This document shows, one piece after another, positions 47,437-59,202 of a stretch of DNA of 64,000 nucleotides (positions within the stretch are counted from its first letter, which is position 1; each line of letters begins with the position of its first letter). The notes below the pieces were generated by a model. The model worked only from the letters and a program-made list of their open reading frames with translations. It was not told the origin of the DNA and made no database searches. Source of the stretch: Coptis chinensis (Eukaryota; Streptophyta; Magnoliopsida; Ranunculales; Ranunculaceae); contig CM027383.1 in the NCBI GenBank assembly GCA_015680905.1, forward strand, positions 34,284,501 to 34,348,500. Direction: 5' to 3'. Made by a program: the position numbers and the translations under genes.

Positions 47437-47833
47437 AAAAACCAAAAGAATCACAGGGGAGGCTAGTGAATCTCCTGCATAGCTCTACTCTCTCCTCAGG
47501 GCAACAACCTCCATTGAAGGATGTAAAATCCCGGCTTCAACCAAAGGGCTGCAATATGTTGTAGATTGCCTGATCAAGATGATGGATGCGGTTTATGGCT
47601 GTGATGGGGAGGATATTAGTGGGAGCATGGTTTTGGCAAGTGATGTAATTGAACACGTCCTATTGACAACTGATGAAATGGATTGGAGTTGTGTTGGTCG
47701 TCTCCTGAAGACGTTAGAGTGTTGGATAGACTCTATAGGCGAGGCATCTATGGACATCAGGGTTGCAGGCCTTCACGCTCTCATCATGGATTCAATCACA
47801 ACAGAAGATCTAATAGATGCGCTATATGATTGA
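47437..47833 (+). pseudogene. Unrecognised coding-like fragment after the METTL14-like pseudogene
   Basis: From about 47540 the frame reads L-Q-Y-V-V-D-C-L-I-K, then an acidic helical stretch with S-D-V-I-E-H-V-L-L-T-T and a final D-L-I-D-A-L-Y-D before a stop at 47833. The composition and length of the open frame look like real coding sequence, but I do not recognise the family. There is no clear start and the upstream frame is broken. It may be the end of another duplicated gene. Confidence 0.35.
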
Positions 47834-47979
47834 ACGCTCAATGCAAGTGCAATAAGTATTGTAATATGTAGAAAAAAAATTCAAGATTCATTGTTAAAGA
47901 ATGAAAAGTCAATGTAATATATAGGAATTCTGAGGTGTATTTTTGAGCATTAGAAAGTAATTTATATTAAAAGTACGAC

Positions 47980-48443
47980 TGTGAGGGAATAATATATTTA
48001 TATATATTATGCACGTGTCCAACACGAATCAGGAAAACTCATAGAAGATCATTACAACATAACACCTTGTCCAGAACGAGGTGACAACCTCCATGACTCA
48101 TGATAGATCGTTACAACATAACACCTCGTCCAGAACGAGGTGACAACCTGGCACATTCACGCAACGGGCAGTAACGCTCAACGTAGATGTGTTAGTTAAA
48201 GTCGTAGCATCAGTCGCGCTCATGAATACACTGTTTAAAAGCTCATTTATTTTCCTCAAGACAGGGACCTGAGCTGACGGAGGAAAAGGGGGAAGCATTG
48301 GGTACTTACCTATAAAACAAAGGAGAGAAACTATGTCTGACTTGATTCAAGTTCATCACAAAAACTTGATATGTAGGCAGCTCGTCCCAAAGCGAGCTCA
48401 GTCAAAACTCGACCCATCACAATCTTCTTCCCCATTATTCACA
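47980..48443 (+). repeat. Solo or truncated LTR related to the Tat element
   Basis: It starts TGTGAGGGAATAATAT, has TATGCACGTGTCC, a CCTATAAAAC box near 48310, then TATGTAGGCAGCTCG and AAAGCGAGCTC, and ends near ATTCACA. The same landmarks occur in the same order in the LTRs at 6816 and 18841, at much lower identity. No target duplication is visible. It contains a 2 x 59 bp tandem repeat at 48042-48159 (AGATC...ACAACATAACACCT). Confidence 0.6.
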
Positions 48444-48495
48444 CTTGGAAGGACTGATCAAATTCAACCTTTACAATGAACACATTCAAAGAAAA

Positions 48496-48740
48496 TATAG
48501 ATATTTATCGATATTTGTCGATATTTGTGGATATTTGTGGATATTTATCGATATATCACGATATATTCATGATATTTGCAGTCAGAAATACCCACACATA
48601 GTCTGTGGATATTTGTCGATATTTGTCGATATATCTCGATATATCCACGATATTTGCAGATGCCCCAATGTAATATATCCCCACATAGGGGGATATATCC
48701 ACGATACATATCCATAAATCAGAAGTCGATATTTTGCCAT
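48496..48740. repeat. GATATTTGTC/ATATCGATAT short tandem repeat cluster
   Basis: Units of about 11 bp such as GATATTTGTCGATATTTGTG recur, mixed with ATATCACGATAT palindromes. A long segment is duplicated around CCACACATAGTCTGTGG. It is related to the cluster at 44103-44264. Confidence 0.7.
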
Positions 48741-50579
48741 ATCCTGATATTTTGTTCTATGGTATGGGTTACCAAAAAAAAATATTATTTGAATGGGATA
48801 TTGGGATTGGTCAGAGAATGAACCATTGAGTTAGTGTTGTTGATTAAGTTCAATTGGATGAGATTAAAACTAGTAGTATAGTACTGTGGTTCTTTACCAT
48901 ATAAAAAAATAAAATAAAATAAAGTACTGTGGTGTACAGGTTGACATCAGAGTTAGTCACCTGACCAGGTAGAGATGGACACCTTTACCAGTTGTCTCAA
49001 CTTAACGTAGCTTTGAGAGTCATCATAGAAAGCAGTATCTAGAACCTCGAAAGTGCATGTTGGCTACTAAATTGGTGAGCTTGGTAGGACACATTTCACT
49101 ATTATATAGAGCAGATAAGAGGACCATATGACGACTACATTAAACTTTTGAGTTTCATTAAAAAAAAAATTAACTTATTCTTTTCTTGCCCTTTACATTT
49201 TCTTGAAATCCATTGTATCCAATTGAGAGCCCCATCATGTATTAACTTTGATAAGCATGAGTCAAGATCGAATAGATTTTGGGTTATGGTAACTCCATAG
49301 TTCAGGATTTCAAAATTATTGGAATTCCGACAAATCCAAAAACTAAAATTCATAATATTTCGACCCATGATATATTTGAAATTTCAACTAATTTCAAAAT
49401 TATCAATATTTCAACTCTATATTGTTTTTTCTGATTTTTTTAAAAACCAAGATATTAGGCAAAATTTCAATATTCCGTTCGGAATAATAAACACTGGGTA
49501 ACTCATGTTCCTCCAAAATTGTTCTGACTATTCAAAAGCATAGCCCTCTACTCTCTATATATTTCTCACAAGTATGTAAACGTGCTGCGTATCGGGTTTT
49601 TTAAGTCTTGAAACCCATCCCTCGAGATCGATAGTTAACGTGGTTTTTTTAGATTCTAATTGTAAATGGTAATTATAATTATATAAGAGAGACTCATCTA
49701 TTTATTTTTTTAAAACAAAATAAAAGATAATTATATTATTTAAGTGATATTATGGAAGTTTTTTTTAATTATCAATAATAAAATAGGGTTTGTTTTAATT
49801 TAAATGTGGAAAATAGAAATAATTATTTAATTTAAGTGACATTAGAGAAGTGTTTCTAAATTATTAATAAATAAATAAAAATATTGTTCAAATTATATTA
49901 ATAAAAGTGGAGCTTATTCTAAATTTAGCGAAAGAGGTGTTTCTAAATTAAGTCAATAAAAAGATTTTAAATTGGGCGATATTGGGAAGAGTATTTCGGA
50001 ATACTGGCTATCATAGTGTAGGTATTGGCAAAAGTTTTTAGCATATATATTCAAGATTCCCTGTTTTTTTCACTTTTTTATGAAATTTTTCGTTTTTGTT
50101 AATTAGTAGAATGAGGACTGAAACTACGGGACCAGTATTTTTTTTTTTTTTTTTTTTTCTTTTAATTTGGTTTTTATAGGATCAGTATTCAGTGCCTCAG
50201 GGGAGAGTAGAAGAAAAGTGGAAAGTATAATGCACGCACGCGGGCAACGAAAAGTTGATTTGTCTTTTTCACTGAGATGTTGAAAGCTTGAAATACCTCT
50301 TCATTGATTCATTACTTAATTGAGTCACTTGAGGTGGTCAAGCATGGTCAGTACTGTGCCCATTATGCCATGTATAAATTGCTAGTATAAGACTATGAGT
50401 ACATAAATGTGGTAAGTCAAACGTAGTATGCTACCCAGCACCAAGAGCTTATTTTTAGTGCCACTGAATTGGAAACTGAGGTGGAAAACTCAATTCAGGA
50501 GATATCGTTCGTATTTCGTTTAAAGTGGGCATGCCACTCATGCAACTACGCAAGTCGGCAAGTATCAATAGTTTTCTTT

Positions 50580-50619
<40 letters not shown>

Positions 50620-52286
50620 TACGTTACCTGCACGTATCATTGAAAATAGATAGGCCTTGCCTTAGATCAAAGGATATTGTTGTTTTAGAAGGCGTATACA
50701 TGCACTTGTGTCATTATTTGCATCTCATCAGTGTACATACTACATAACCCCCTCTTATGGCCACGTGGATGGACATGGCAAACTACGGCATCCCACCCCT
50801 ATTGACTTGATTAAGAATGCATGAATTCCATGTGGGCTTGTTGCCCTTATCGAAAGGGCCAAGCACTGGATATATGCCAAATAGATTAGGATGAAGTGAC
50901 CGTGCAAGGAAAGTTTGTTTGCTTCCTTTCATGCACTGGAGGTGTTCCCTTCTGTGCACAACAACAAATGCTAACATTTATGTAGTTGTATTGTTTTCTG
51001 ATTGTGTTGTTTCCAATCGTTATCCTTCTGAAAATCAAGCTTATTGGAACTTTAACATGATTTTTGGAAATATATTGGTAGATCAGAATCCCCAAACATC
51101 TCTGCGAAACATATGCTCTGTGTTTTTAAAATTAAGTTAGGCAGAGCTGGTGACCCCTACCCCGAAGCCGGAACATATTATTTTCATCTTTTGTCTCCAA
51201 AGAAATTAAAATACAAGTAATACATGCACATTAACCACAAATTACAATTTGGGGCCATTCTTCCAATGAGTAACATAGAAACTATAATGCCCCGTATTGG
51301 AAACAATGGCAAATCAAATTATGTATTATAATCAATTCAGTCTTTCTTCTTCACTTTTTCCCTTAATAAATTTACCTGAAATGTTTGTGGGATCAAGACC
51401 GTAGTATACTTGCAATATAATATTTGGCAATGGTAGAACCCAATTATGTCGCATGCGGGGACATGCACGAGCACCTAACACATTTGTGTACAGTGGGTAG
51501 TAAAACATTAGTAAGTGTCGAATGATCAATTTTGGTTGAAACCATGGAATATATTAAATTGAAAATTTGAAACATATAACTTGTTAGATCCGAGATTTCG
51601 AACAAATTAAACTAGTCAGGTTACGCAATTTTATGAATGTGATGTATGGTACAAGCAAAAGAAGGAAACTGATGAAAACTAGCTCGTTGGTTTTGGGCAT
51701 GTCTAATGTGCCTCTAGACAAGGGCATTGGTTTACATGTGATAGTTAGCAAAGAGACAACAACATTGGGATGAAAAGATGAGTATTTTATGCGTGGTTAC
51801 CTGTCATTCTCTTCACGACCATGTACGTTGTCCCCAAGTTTCATTTCATCTTCTTGAGTTTATCAAAATGAACTATATTCCATGTTTATAAAGGAGCCTT
51901 TCTTCAAATAGGTTTTCATCATTGAGTTTCAAGCAAGGTGCATGATGAGCAAGTTTGGTCAGTAATGGTGGCTAGCTCTTGCGATGTTATGACATATTGA
52001 CATTACACAGATGGAATTCCTTGTACGCATTTTGTTCTCAAGTCATGACAAAAGGATCCAATGAAGGGTCACATGTCATGGAATTTAACCTACATTATTG
52101 ATGTAGCGTACCAAAAAATAATGTAAGTTAAAATAATTCTAACGGGTTCCACGAAATTGGACTTATAGGACGGTCTTCATGGGATCAAATAGTGGTTAAA
52201 GAAAAAAAAACCCTAAAAGAAAAAGAAAAAAGAAATGAAAAGAACAATTATTCCGATGTTGTTAATGTCATGTTCTTGGTAGGACT
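48741..52286. other. AT-rich spacer
   Basis: I see no gene. It contains a poly-T tract near 50139-50158 and a (TA)n microsatellite at about 50584-50611. Confidence 0.5.
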
Positions 52287-52811
52287 TGTTGGAATCTCTA
52301 AGTGTATTTCGAAATACTTGTGTGTGTGTGCAAAGTGGAGGAGATGAACTATGTGTGTTCTCTCCACTTTAGTGTATTGTGTTTAGTCCCACATTGGTGA
52401 ACCACTACTAGCAAGTGAGGTATATGAGAAATTCCTCTACCATAAAGGCGTGCCCTTAGGGTACAAATGCTTTTGTGTTAGGAGGGACGACTCACCCAAA
52501 GCCACACGCGCGCCCTGCACCAAGTCAGGTTGGGACTTAGGCTTAGGCTTACTGTCTAGTGGGTTTTGGCTTACCAAAAGCCTAAACTTGTTGTCCATAC
52601 CCCGCCAGACTGCCAGAGCATACCTAAAACAATTCATAAAAAACCCATCTCAGAGAAACAGAAACCGCCAGAGAGAGTCTTTCTGCACCATTGAAAGTGG
52701 CGAAATTTTTCCTTAACGCCTAATCCGCGCCTTGGTTATTACCTACTATTCTGTCCTTGTCTCTTTATTGTTTTCTTTATCCGCATACCTTGTCTCTTTA
52801 CTACTAGCTAC
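52287..52811 (+). repeat. Possible solo LTR of a Ty1/copia element
   Basis: It starts TGTTGGAATCTC and contains TTAGTCCCACATTGGTG, a phrase characteristic of plant copia LTRs. It could end at ACTAGCTACA. No target duplication was found, so the right end is uncertain. Confidence 0.35.
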
Positions 52812-52829
52812 AGTCATTAATAGAGAGTA

Positions 52830-54720
52830 GTAATCTGTTGAATAATTATAAAGCGCTAACTCAAGGTGAGTTTAGAAAGTGCCCATTGATGCTTATATAG
52901 ATTCAAGATACATAGGAAATCCCTTCAAGGGATCATTTACAGCAAAGGAAATAATATATTCTTAAGTATATTATACATATCTTTGATTCTTGGCATATTA
53001 TCTTCTTTCCAATTCAGTATCATGGATTTTGTTTTCCTTCTCCAATTGGCTTCTTTCCTTTTGAGATGTGCCGCCACCTATTGGATGAGTTGTTGTAGAA
53101 TCTTGTTTAGATTGTTTATCACTCCCCCTCAAACTTGGCTGGGAAGTGCACACAGCACATAAGCCTAGTTTGATACACAACACCAAATATTGAGCCTTCG
53201 GAAGTGATTTGGTAAAAATGTCAGCAACTTGTTGATGAGAGGGAACAAGCTGAGTGATGAGGGTCCGAAGGGCCACTTTTTCACGAACGAAGTGATAATC
53301 CAGTTCTATATGTTTGGTTCTACCATGAAAAACTGGATTCACAGTCATATAGAACGCACTGATGTTATCACAATGAAGTATTGGAGGCTTTGAAAGTCTA
53401 ATTACCAACATCTCGAAATAAAAATGAAAGCCACGTTAGTTCGGCTGCAGTTGAGGCCATGGTCCATGGACCGATATTCAGACTCGGCGCTTGAGCGAGC
53501 TACTGTTGTTTGCATCTTGGCGCTCCAAGAAATGCAATTACTACCAAGGAAGCTGCAAAACCCCGTAGTCGATCACCGAGCTTGTGGGCATCCAGCCCAA
53601 TCTGCATCAAAAAAGGCATAAAGATCCAAAGTACTAGAAGCCAAGATACGCATTCCAACATTAAGTGTACCACTTATGTATCGAAGAATTCACTTGACTG
53701 TTTTGAAATGGGTCACAGTTGGGGCTTGCATATGTTGGCACACAAAGTTATACACTTAAGGATATTTCTGGCCTAATAAGTATGGGTGCCACTTGTTATG
53801 CGAAAACTCAATTTTTTCGAATTCCGATCCCATATTTTTTTCGAATTTGGCAATAATATTTGTGTTTCGATATCCAAAATTTTAATATCTGATTTTTCCG
53901 AAAAATAATTAGATCGGAATTAGATGTGTTTTCAAAATCCGATCTGATCTGATTTCCGATTAGTTTCCGAATTTTTAACATATAACGGTATATTTCATAT
54001 AGTTACTAAATTAAAACTATAGATGGTTTACAAACCAAATAAAAATCCTAGAGAAGTCGAACATTGTCTCTCTCACAACTTTAAGAAATCAATATTGTCA
54101 TTCTAGTACATGTCTCAATTTCTCCCATCTTCCTATTTACTGAATTAATATATTAACATGAAGAAAAAAAACTTGCTGAATGAACTTGTTAAAATGTCTA
54201 AGTTGTTTACTGAATTAATACATTTCAAAATAATTGCTAAATGAATGTATTAATTAATTGGATAAAAAATGGTTATCCTAAAAGAGAATCCGATTATATC
54301 ATTCAAAATTCTTATTTATTTACGTATTTTGTGGATTCTGAATTTTTTTAAAATTTTCCGATTTTCTAAACTTTCCGAATTTGGAAAAAAAATTGTCATC
54401 CGAAAAATATTTGGATCGGATTTGAAAAAGATATTGCCATCCGAAAAAAAAATTGAATTTTTTTCTGAAAGCCATTTAACCGATCCGATCCGAAGTCACC
54501 CCTACTAGTTAGTGTGAGATACTGAAGTGCTCCCACCACACTACGATAATGTGTCGGGTCATAGTAAGGAGTATCATCCACTTTCATTTATCTGCTCTTT
54601 ATAGCTAAGGGTGTGGATATAGGTTTGTACCCACTCATTTGTGCCCAAGTAAGAAGATCACAAGCATACTTAGCTTGACAAAGAATGAGACCCTCTTTGA
54701 ATTGAGTCACTTCGATTCCC
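52830..54720 (-). mobile_element. Ty1/copia fragment: 3' pol and 3' LTR, truncated
   Basis: On the minus strand it begins near 54718 with reverse transcriptase end sequence (L-G-I-E-V-T-Q-F-K-E-G, Y-K-P-I-S-T-P-L-A, Y-R-S-V-V-G-A-L-Q-Y-L-T). After the hAT-like insertion it continues with I-L-R-Y-I-S-G-T and D-A-D-W-A-G-C-P. RNase H follows ([12 protein letters not shown]), then H-C-D-N-I-S-A and K-H-I-E-L-D-Y-H-F-V-R-E-K-V. A purine tract near 53123-53135 leads into an LTR that starts TGATAAACAATC and runs to about 52830. Stops and frameshifts are present. The 5' part is missing beyond a CAAAAAA microsatellite. Confidence 0.8.
53781..54504. mobile_element. hAT-like non-autonomous element inside the copia fragment
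   Basis: The left end TATGGGTGCCACTT and the inverted right end TAGGGGTGACTT match as hAT-type termini. They are flanked by 8 bp copies CTAATAAG (53773-53780) and CTAGTTAG (54505-54512), equal at six positions. The copia reading continues on both sides, so this inserted later. The interior is AT-rich with GATCCGAT and CCGAATTT words and no coding sequence. Confidence 0.75.
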
Positions 54721-54722
54721 AA

Positions 54723-54762
54723 ACAAAAAACAAAAAACAAAAAACAAAAAACAAAAAACAAA
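54723..54762 (+). repeat. (CAAAAAA)n microsatellite
   Basis: A run of CAAAAAA units marks the truncated 5' edge of the copia fragment. Confidence 0.8.
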
Positions 54763-55565
54763 TTCATAAAGGACTTGAGGAGCAGTTTGTTGCATGCTTG
54801 TCCTAATTATTTATAAAACTCGTTATCATTATTAATAAAATTTTCACTTAAAAAAAACAAAAAACAAAACAAAATAAGGTAATTTTTTTACTTTCAATGT
54901 TAATCTTTTATAGTTTTTTCCACGTGATAGTAGGGTTATATAAACTTATAGCATTATAGAAAGTTAACAATTTGTTGAATTATTGTAAACTTATAGACTA
55001 GATTATGTTGATATATTAGACATAGTAGTATTAATTAATGGCTTAAGTGCTTAAGTAGTTAACTTCGTCAGTCCATATTCAATTCTTAGTAGTCAACGCA
55101 CTCTAGTTTTGTGAATTGAAATAAATGCATAATTTTGTTGATCTTTATTGTTTAGACCTTCTGACAAAATAAAAATAAAAATTGCGTACTTTTTTTTTGG
55201 GTAGGGTGTGGTGTCCACGTAATCTCGCACCCCTGGCTTAGAAAACTGGCTCTATCCCTGCCGGTCAAAGGCGAGGTAGGAGAGAAGGGCGCCGGTGTGG
55301 TAGGAGACGAAGAGGGAACGGAAGGTGAGAATGGTAGAGATAATGGAGAGGTGGCCGAAGTAGGTCGGGTTAGGACGAGGTCGGTGTCGTTGATGAAGTC
55401 GAGGAGGTGAGTGAGGATAAGAGATAAGAGAAGTGCGACCAGAGTGAAAGTGGTGAATTGGTTTCTATAGTAGTAAGGGAGAAGAATAGGGACGAGTAGA
55501 AAAAGTAGTGAATTTTAGCTGTGAAGTGAAGTGAGTAAACGATGACGAAATAGGGTGGGATTTAG
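54763..55565. other. Spacer left of the CACTA element
   Basis: The first part is AT-rich. On the minus strand about 55250-55480 reads as broken hydrophobic peptide in two frames (L-V-A-L-L-L-S-L-I-L-T-H-L-L, then S-Y-H-T-G-A-L-L-S-Y-L). It may be a membrane-protein fragment that I do not recognise. Confidence 0.3.
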
Positions 55566-56453
55566 CACTACACCAAAACAGGATATTTGTAACACACACT
55601 TTTTTTGGTTCCTAACGTTTTTTAAGCGTAACTATGTTTCTAACGTTTTTTTGACGTTAAAATTGAATATAAAGTGTTACGATAATTTGTCCTGATTTAA
55701 GAATTAATTTGTAACGTATTTTAAAAGTTTTGTTTTGATGGGAAACCGTAAAGGTTAAGATAATATTAGAAAATAAAAAATTAAAGACCAAAATTAAAAC
55801 CAAATTAGAATTTTGGGCGAGAGTGAAAAAATAAAAAGATCGCCGCTCTTATATCTTCTCCCCTTTACAACTAACAACACTTATATTTTTTCAATATCAT
55901 CTCTCTTATATTTTTCATCGCCTCTCTCTCTCTCTCTCTCTCAAACTAATAAACACTTCCACCTCTGCGATGCTGCCGCCACCATTTGGTACTACTCCAT
56001 TCCTTCACCTTCTTATAGGGTTTGATTATTTTCATCATCTAATTTATACTTTTTCTCCTTTTTACACTGCTATGCCTAGGTGATCCACAACTGCAATTAA
56101 TTTCGGTTATAACCAAAGGTATGATTTTCATTTTTATATCTTGTATTCATCAATGGAAAAATTCAATTTTTATTTTCATATGTCGCGTATTCTGTAATTT
56201 TGGTGTGTGTTGGAGTTCATGATTTTAGTGGTGATATGTTTTATTTTCCTGGTTTATGGATTGTTACTCGTTTGTAGATTCTTCTTTAATTACTGTCATA
56301 TTGTTCCTGCATTGTTGTGCTCAAAAGTGTCATTTCTTTATCGGGATTTCTAGCATATTTGTTGTTTCTTAAACATAATCACATATTTTTGGTCGACAAA
56401 CAGAATGCAACGAGGAATGAGATCGTTTCTAATCTGTCTTTCCATATTACTTT

Positions 56454-58099
56454 AGGATGCAGCAGAAGCATTGGATCATCTTTTGTCCTCCTTAAGAAAG
56501 GAACTTTTAGAATGTTATGTTCCACATTATCGTTCCCTCGGCTGACATCTCTCCTTAAGCAATCGGTTTTCGTGTCCATTGTGGGGGAAGCCAAAGTGAG
56601 CAAAGAAGACCTACTTGGCGGTTTGATGGAATCCTTTGCGTGCTTTTAGCGTGTAGGAACCGCTCATCTCGTGTTCGAAATGTTTTATACTTTTGATTGA
56701 TAAGTATTTATATGAGGTCCTTATTGTTCTTGAAAGATTCTCTTCTTTGTATCGATCTAAGTTAGCTTCAATATGTGTTCTTTTACCAAAGTATCAAATT
56801 TATATTAAAACGAAAATGTAAAAGAAGTACATTAAGCCAAGTATAAGCCTTTGTCCTTAGAGGACCGAAAACTGAGTTACCTTTGCTAGGATAAGTTTTT
56901 GGTTGCAAGTTTGTAATACATGTTAAGAATGCTCTTTAAAATGGTAGCAATAGTGTAGGCGTGTAAATGTATGTCGAAACATTGTATGGGTTAGGTTTTG
57001 GTCACGAAAACAAAAGGGTGTTACCATTAGATGGGTCTTCTATAAAAATATATACATCTGTTTGTGGCCTATACAGTTATGTGCACCCTACAAACTACTG
57101 ATGTGTGTTTAAAACCAGGGGTACTTGGAGATGTCTGAAGTCTGAACTGTGAAAAGGCACATTCATATAATAAGTCCATAACTGTTGAGAACTCTAAACC
57201 GAAAATTTACTTTTAAGTAATCCTCACTGTTCAATCTGTGGAAGTCTTTTAGATGGGCAGGAAAAGAAAGCCATTGTCCTTTAATAAAGATTTTGATACA
57301 GTACTTCAAATCATCCAATTAAGTTAATGCTTGGTCCAAATATTCACCATTCACCAAGGTGTGGTAGCATTGAATAGTCAACCCATTGTGAAAGCATATA
57401 CGAGTACGTATTTCATTGCCTCTTTGTTCATCTGCTGCTATCTTATCTTTTCTATTTGTGCGTCTGCAGTTCTCAATGGGTTCTGAGTTTTTTCACAACT
57501 TGCCTTTGTCCCCATTGTTGGATGGTAGTGATTCCATTGTATGTGGATTCAGGATTTGGTCATTAGTGCTTCAGTATGTTTTATGTTCTAATTAGACTTC
57601 TATTGCTTTCATGGTAATTTTTGTATCTGACATTTATTTCACTTTTGATTTTCCTTTTAACTTCAGTTAACGGGATCTTCTGTTGAGGATTGCATTAAGA
57701 AGTTCATCATCGCTCTCGAACTCATAGAGAATTACCGGCGCAACCCGGTGTTGGCATAATTCTACAATAAAATATTTATCAATTATAGGAGGAAATGAGC
57801 TGGGTAAGTATTGGACGTATAGTATTTCTCTAGTAGTCTAGTTTAGGGAAGTCCTTTCTCAGAGGAAGATACTGCTCTTGCACACACACACACACACATG
57901 CGTCCTTAGAATAAGTAAAATATCATACATTAAATTTTTTGGTCTGTCATGTTTTGCAGACACATATTGAATCACTCAAGTCTTTGTACCAAGGAAGATT
58001 CATGTGACTGTAGAAATCTCTTTCCTCAAGACGCTATACTGTCGTCAAATAGTTTCTCATGCGTTATTAAGCAATTACGCATCACTCGCTTTCCAAAGG
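56454..58099 (+). pseudogene. Captured fragment of a UBP27-like ubiquitin-specific protease
   Basis: Four exon-like blocks lie in family order. Block 1, from 56454, reads D-A-A-E-A-L-D-H-L-L-S-S-L and then, after a frame change, F-D-G-I-L-x-V-L-L-A-C. Block 2 (about 57471-57540) reads FFHNLPLSPLLDGS. Block 3 (about 57668-57760) reads S-V-E-D-C-I-K-K-F-I. Block 4 (57959-58099) reads E-D-S-C-D-C, then S-F-S-C-V-I-K-Q-L-R-I-T-R-F-P-K. This matches the central part of the USP catalytic domain. The zinc-ribbon and surrounding residues are partly kept, and the catalytic Cys and His regions are absent. UBP27 is a mitochondrial-membrane deubiquitinase in Arabidopsis. Introns are retained, so genomic DNA was captured. 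Stops in block 1 make it non-coding. Confidence 0.65.
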
Positions 58100-58635
58100 T
58101 ATGCATTGTGAAAATCTATACCAATTCTAGGCTAAACCTGGAATCATTTTCATATGCAGGAGATTGGTGTTGAAAATAGATAAGACTGGGTATCTGCTAT
58201 GGACATTCTTATTATGGAGTCCAGTTACCATTTATAATCTGTTGACATTGAAACATTGCTACTGTCCAAGTAATTTGACATAAGAAATCCCGATACAAAA
58301 ATTTGAAGGCATATAAAAATTTTAATTTGGATTTAGAGAGGTCATTTTTTGTTTTATCATAATTAAAATTCGCTATATATTTCTATCATGTTGATTTGTT
58401 GTGTTTTCTCTGTTCTGATTACATTATACAACTTATACATATCAGGACGTCCGTAAATAGTCATTGTTATATAATTATATTTTTTATGGTTTTTTAACCC
58501 ATTTAAACTTCAAGCATGTATAAATTCATTTATTAAGTCTTTGAAATACAATACATGCTTATTTTGGATCTTGAACTATTCATTCATAGTACTAAGGTTC
58601 CTGATCATCACCTCTTATGTTTTCCCAATTTTCAG

Positions 58636-58959
58636 ATCCTTCTATTTTCTGCTACTTTTAACGAAACTATTAAAAGTTTTGCAGCAAAGCATGTTAGTGA
58701 CCCAAACCAAATGTTTGTGAAGAAAGAAGAGTTGTCACTAGATGTGGTGAAGCAGTATAAGGTGTACTGCCCGGACGAAAAAGCCAAGCTAGAGCTCATT
58801 AAGGATAGGATTTTTGAACTAGGAGACAAGTTGGGGCAGACTATCATATTTGTCAACTCAAAGAATAGTGCCAAAATTCTGCACGAAGAATTAGGTGACT
58901 ATGGTTATGGATGTACTACTCTTCATGGTAATCTTGACAAAGAATATAGGGACAAAGTG
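58636..58959 (+). pseudogene. Captured fragment of a DEAD-box RNA helicase (LOS4/RH38, Dbp5-like)
   Basis: A continuous open block follows a CAG acceptor. It reads I-L-L-F-S-A-T-F-N-E-T-I-K-S-F (motif III S-A-T), then D-P-N-Q-M-F-V and V-K-Q-Y-K-V-Y-C-P. GQTIIFVNSKNSAKI (motif IV) and T-T-L-H-G-N-L-D-K-E-Y-R-D-K follow. It corresponds to the junction of the two RecA lobes of the nuclear mRNA-export helicase family. The Walker A and DEAD motifs and the C-terminal motifs V and VI are missing. About 108 codons are intact without a stop, which suggests recent capture. Translation runs on into non-homologous sequence to 59040. Confidence 0.85.
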
Positions 58960-59122
58960 GCCACACCTTGGTTCATCGATAATATACTCTTTTTTATCTC
59001 CATTTCTTATTTTCTAGCTTGTTTAGTTCTACTGTGGTGATTGAAGTAATTGTGCTTCCTGTGCTGTAACAATTAGTTTGTTACTTCCTGAATTTTGTTT
59101 ACATATGTTATGTATCCAATAG

Positions 59123-59202
59123 GGAAGGTGCCACAAGGAGCGCTCTGGTTTTGAAGGGCCCTGGACTGTCAACCCCCTAATATTTGATAACTCTTATTTC
59201 AA
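59123..59202 (+). pseudogene. Captured exon of a cytosolic-type ascorbate peroxidase
   Basis: The block GRCHKERSGFEGPW continues as T-V-N-P-L-I-F-D-N-S-Y-F-K and lies between an AG acceptor and a GTAAGA donor. It matches one exon of plant ascorbate peroxidase, which reduces hydrogen peroxide with ascorbate. The exon includes the ascorbate-contacting Arg (in K-E-R-S) and the Trp of G-P-W. The proximal haem His lies just upstream and is absent. The exon is intact and could still be spliced into a transcript. Confidence 0.85.

Noticed and set aside
48445..48821. Open frames with Tyr/Ile/Asp repeats
   Set aside because: They are translations of the GATAT repeat cluster, not a protein.
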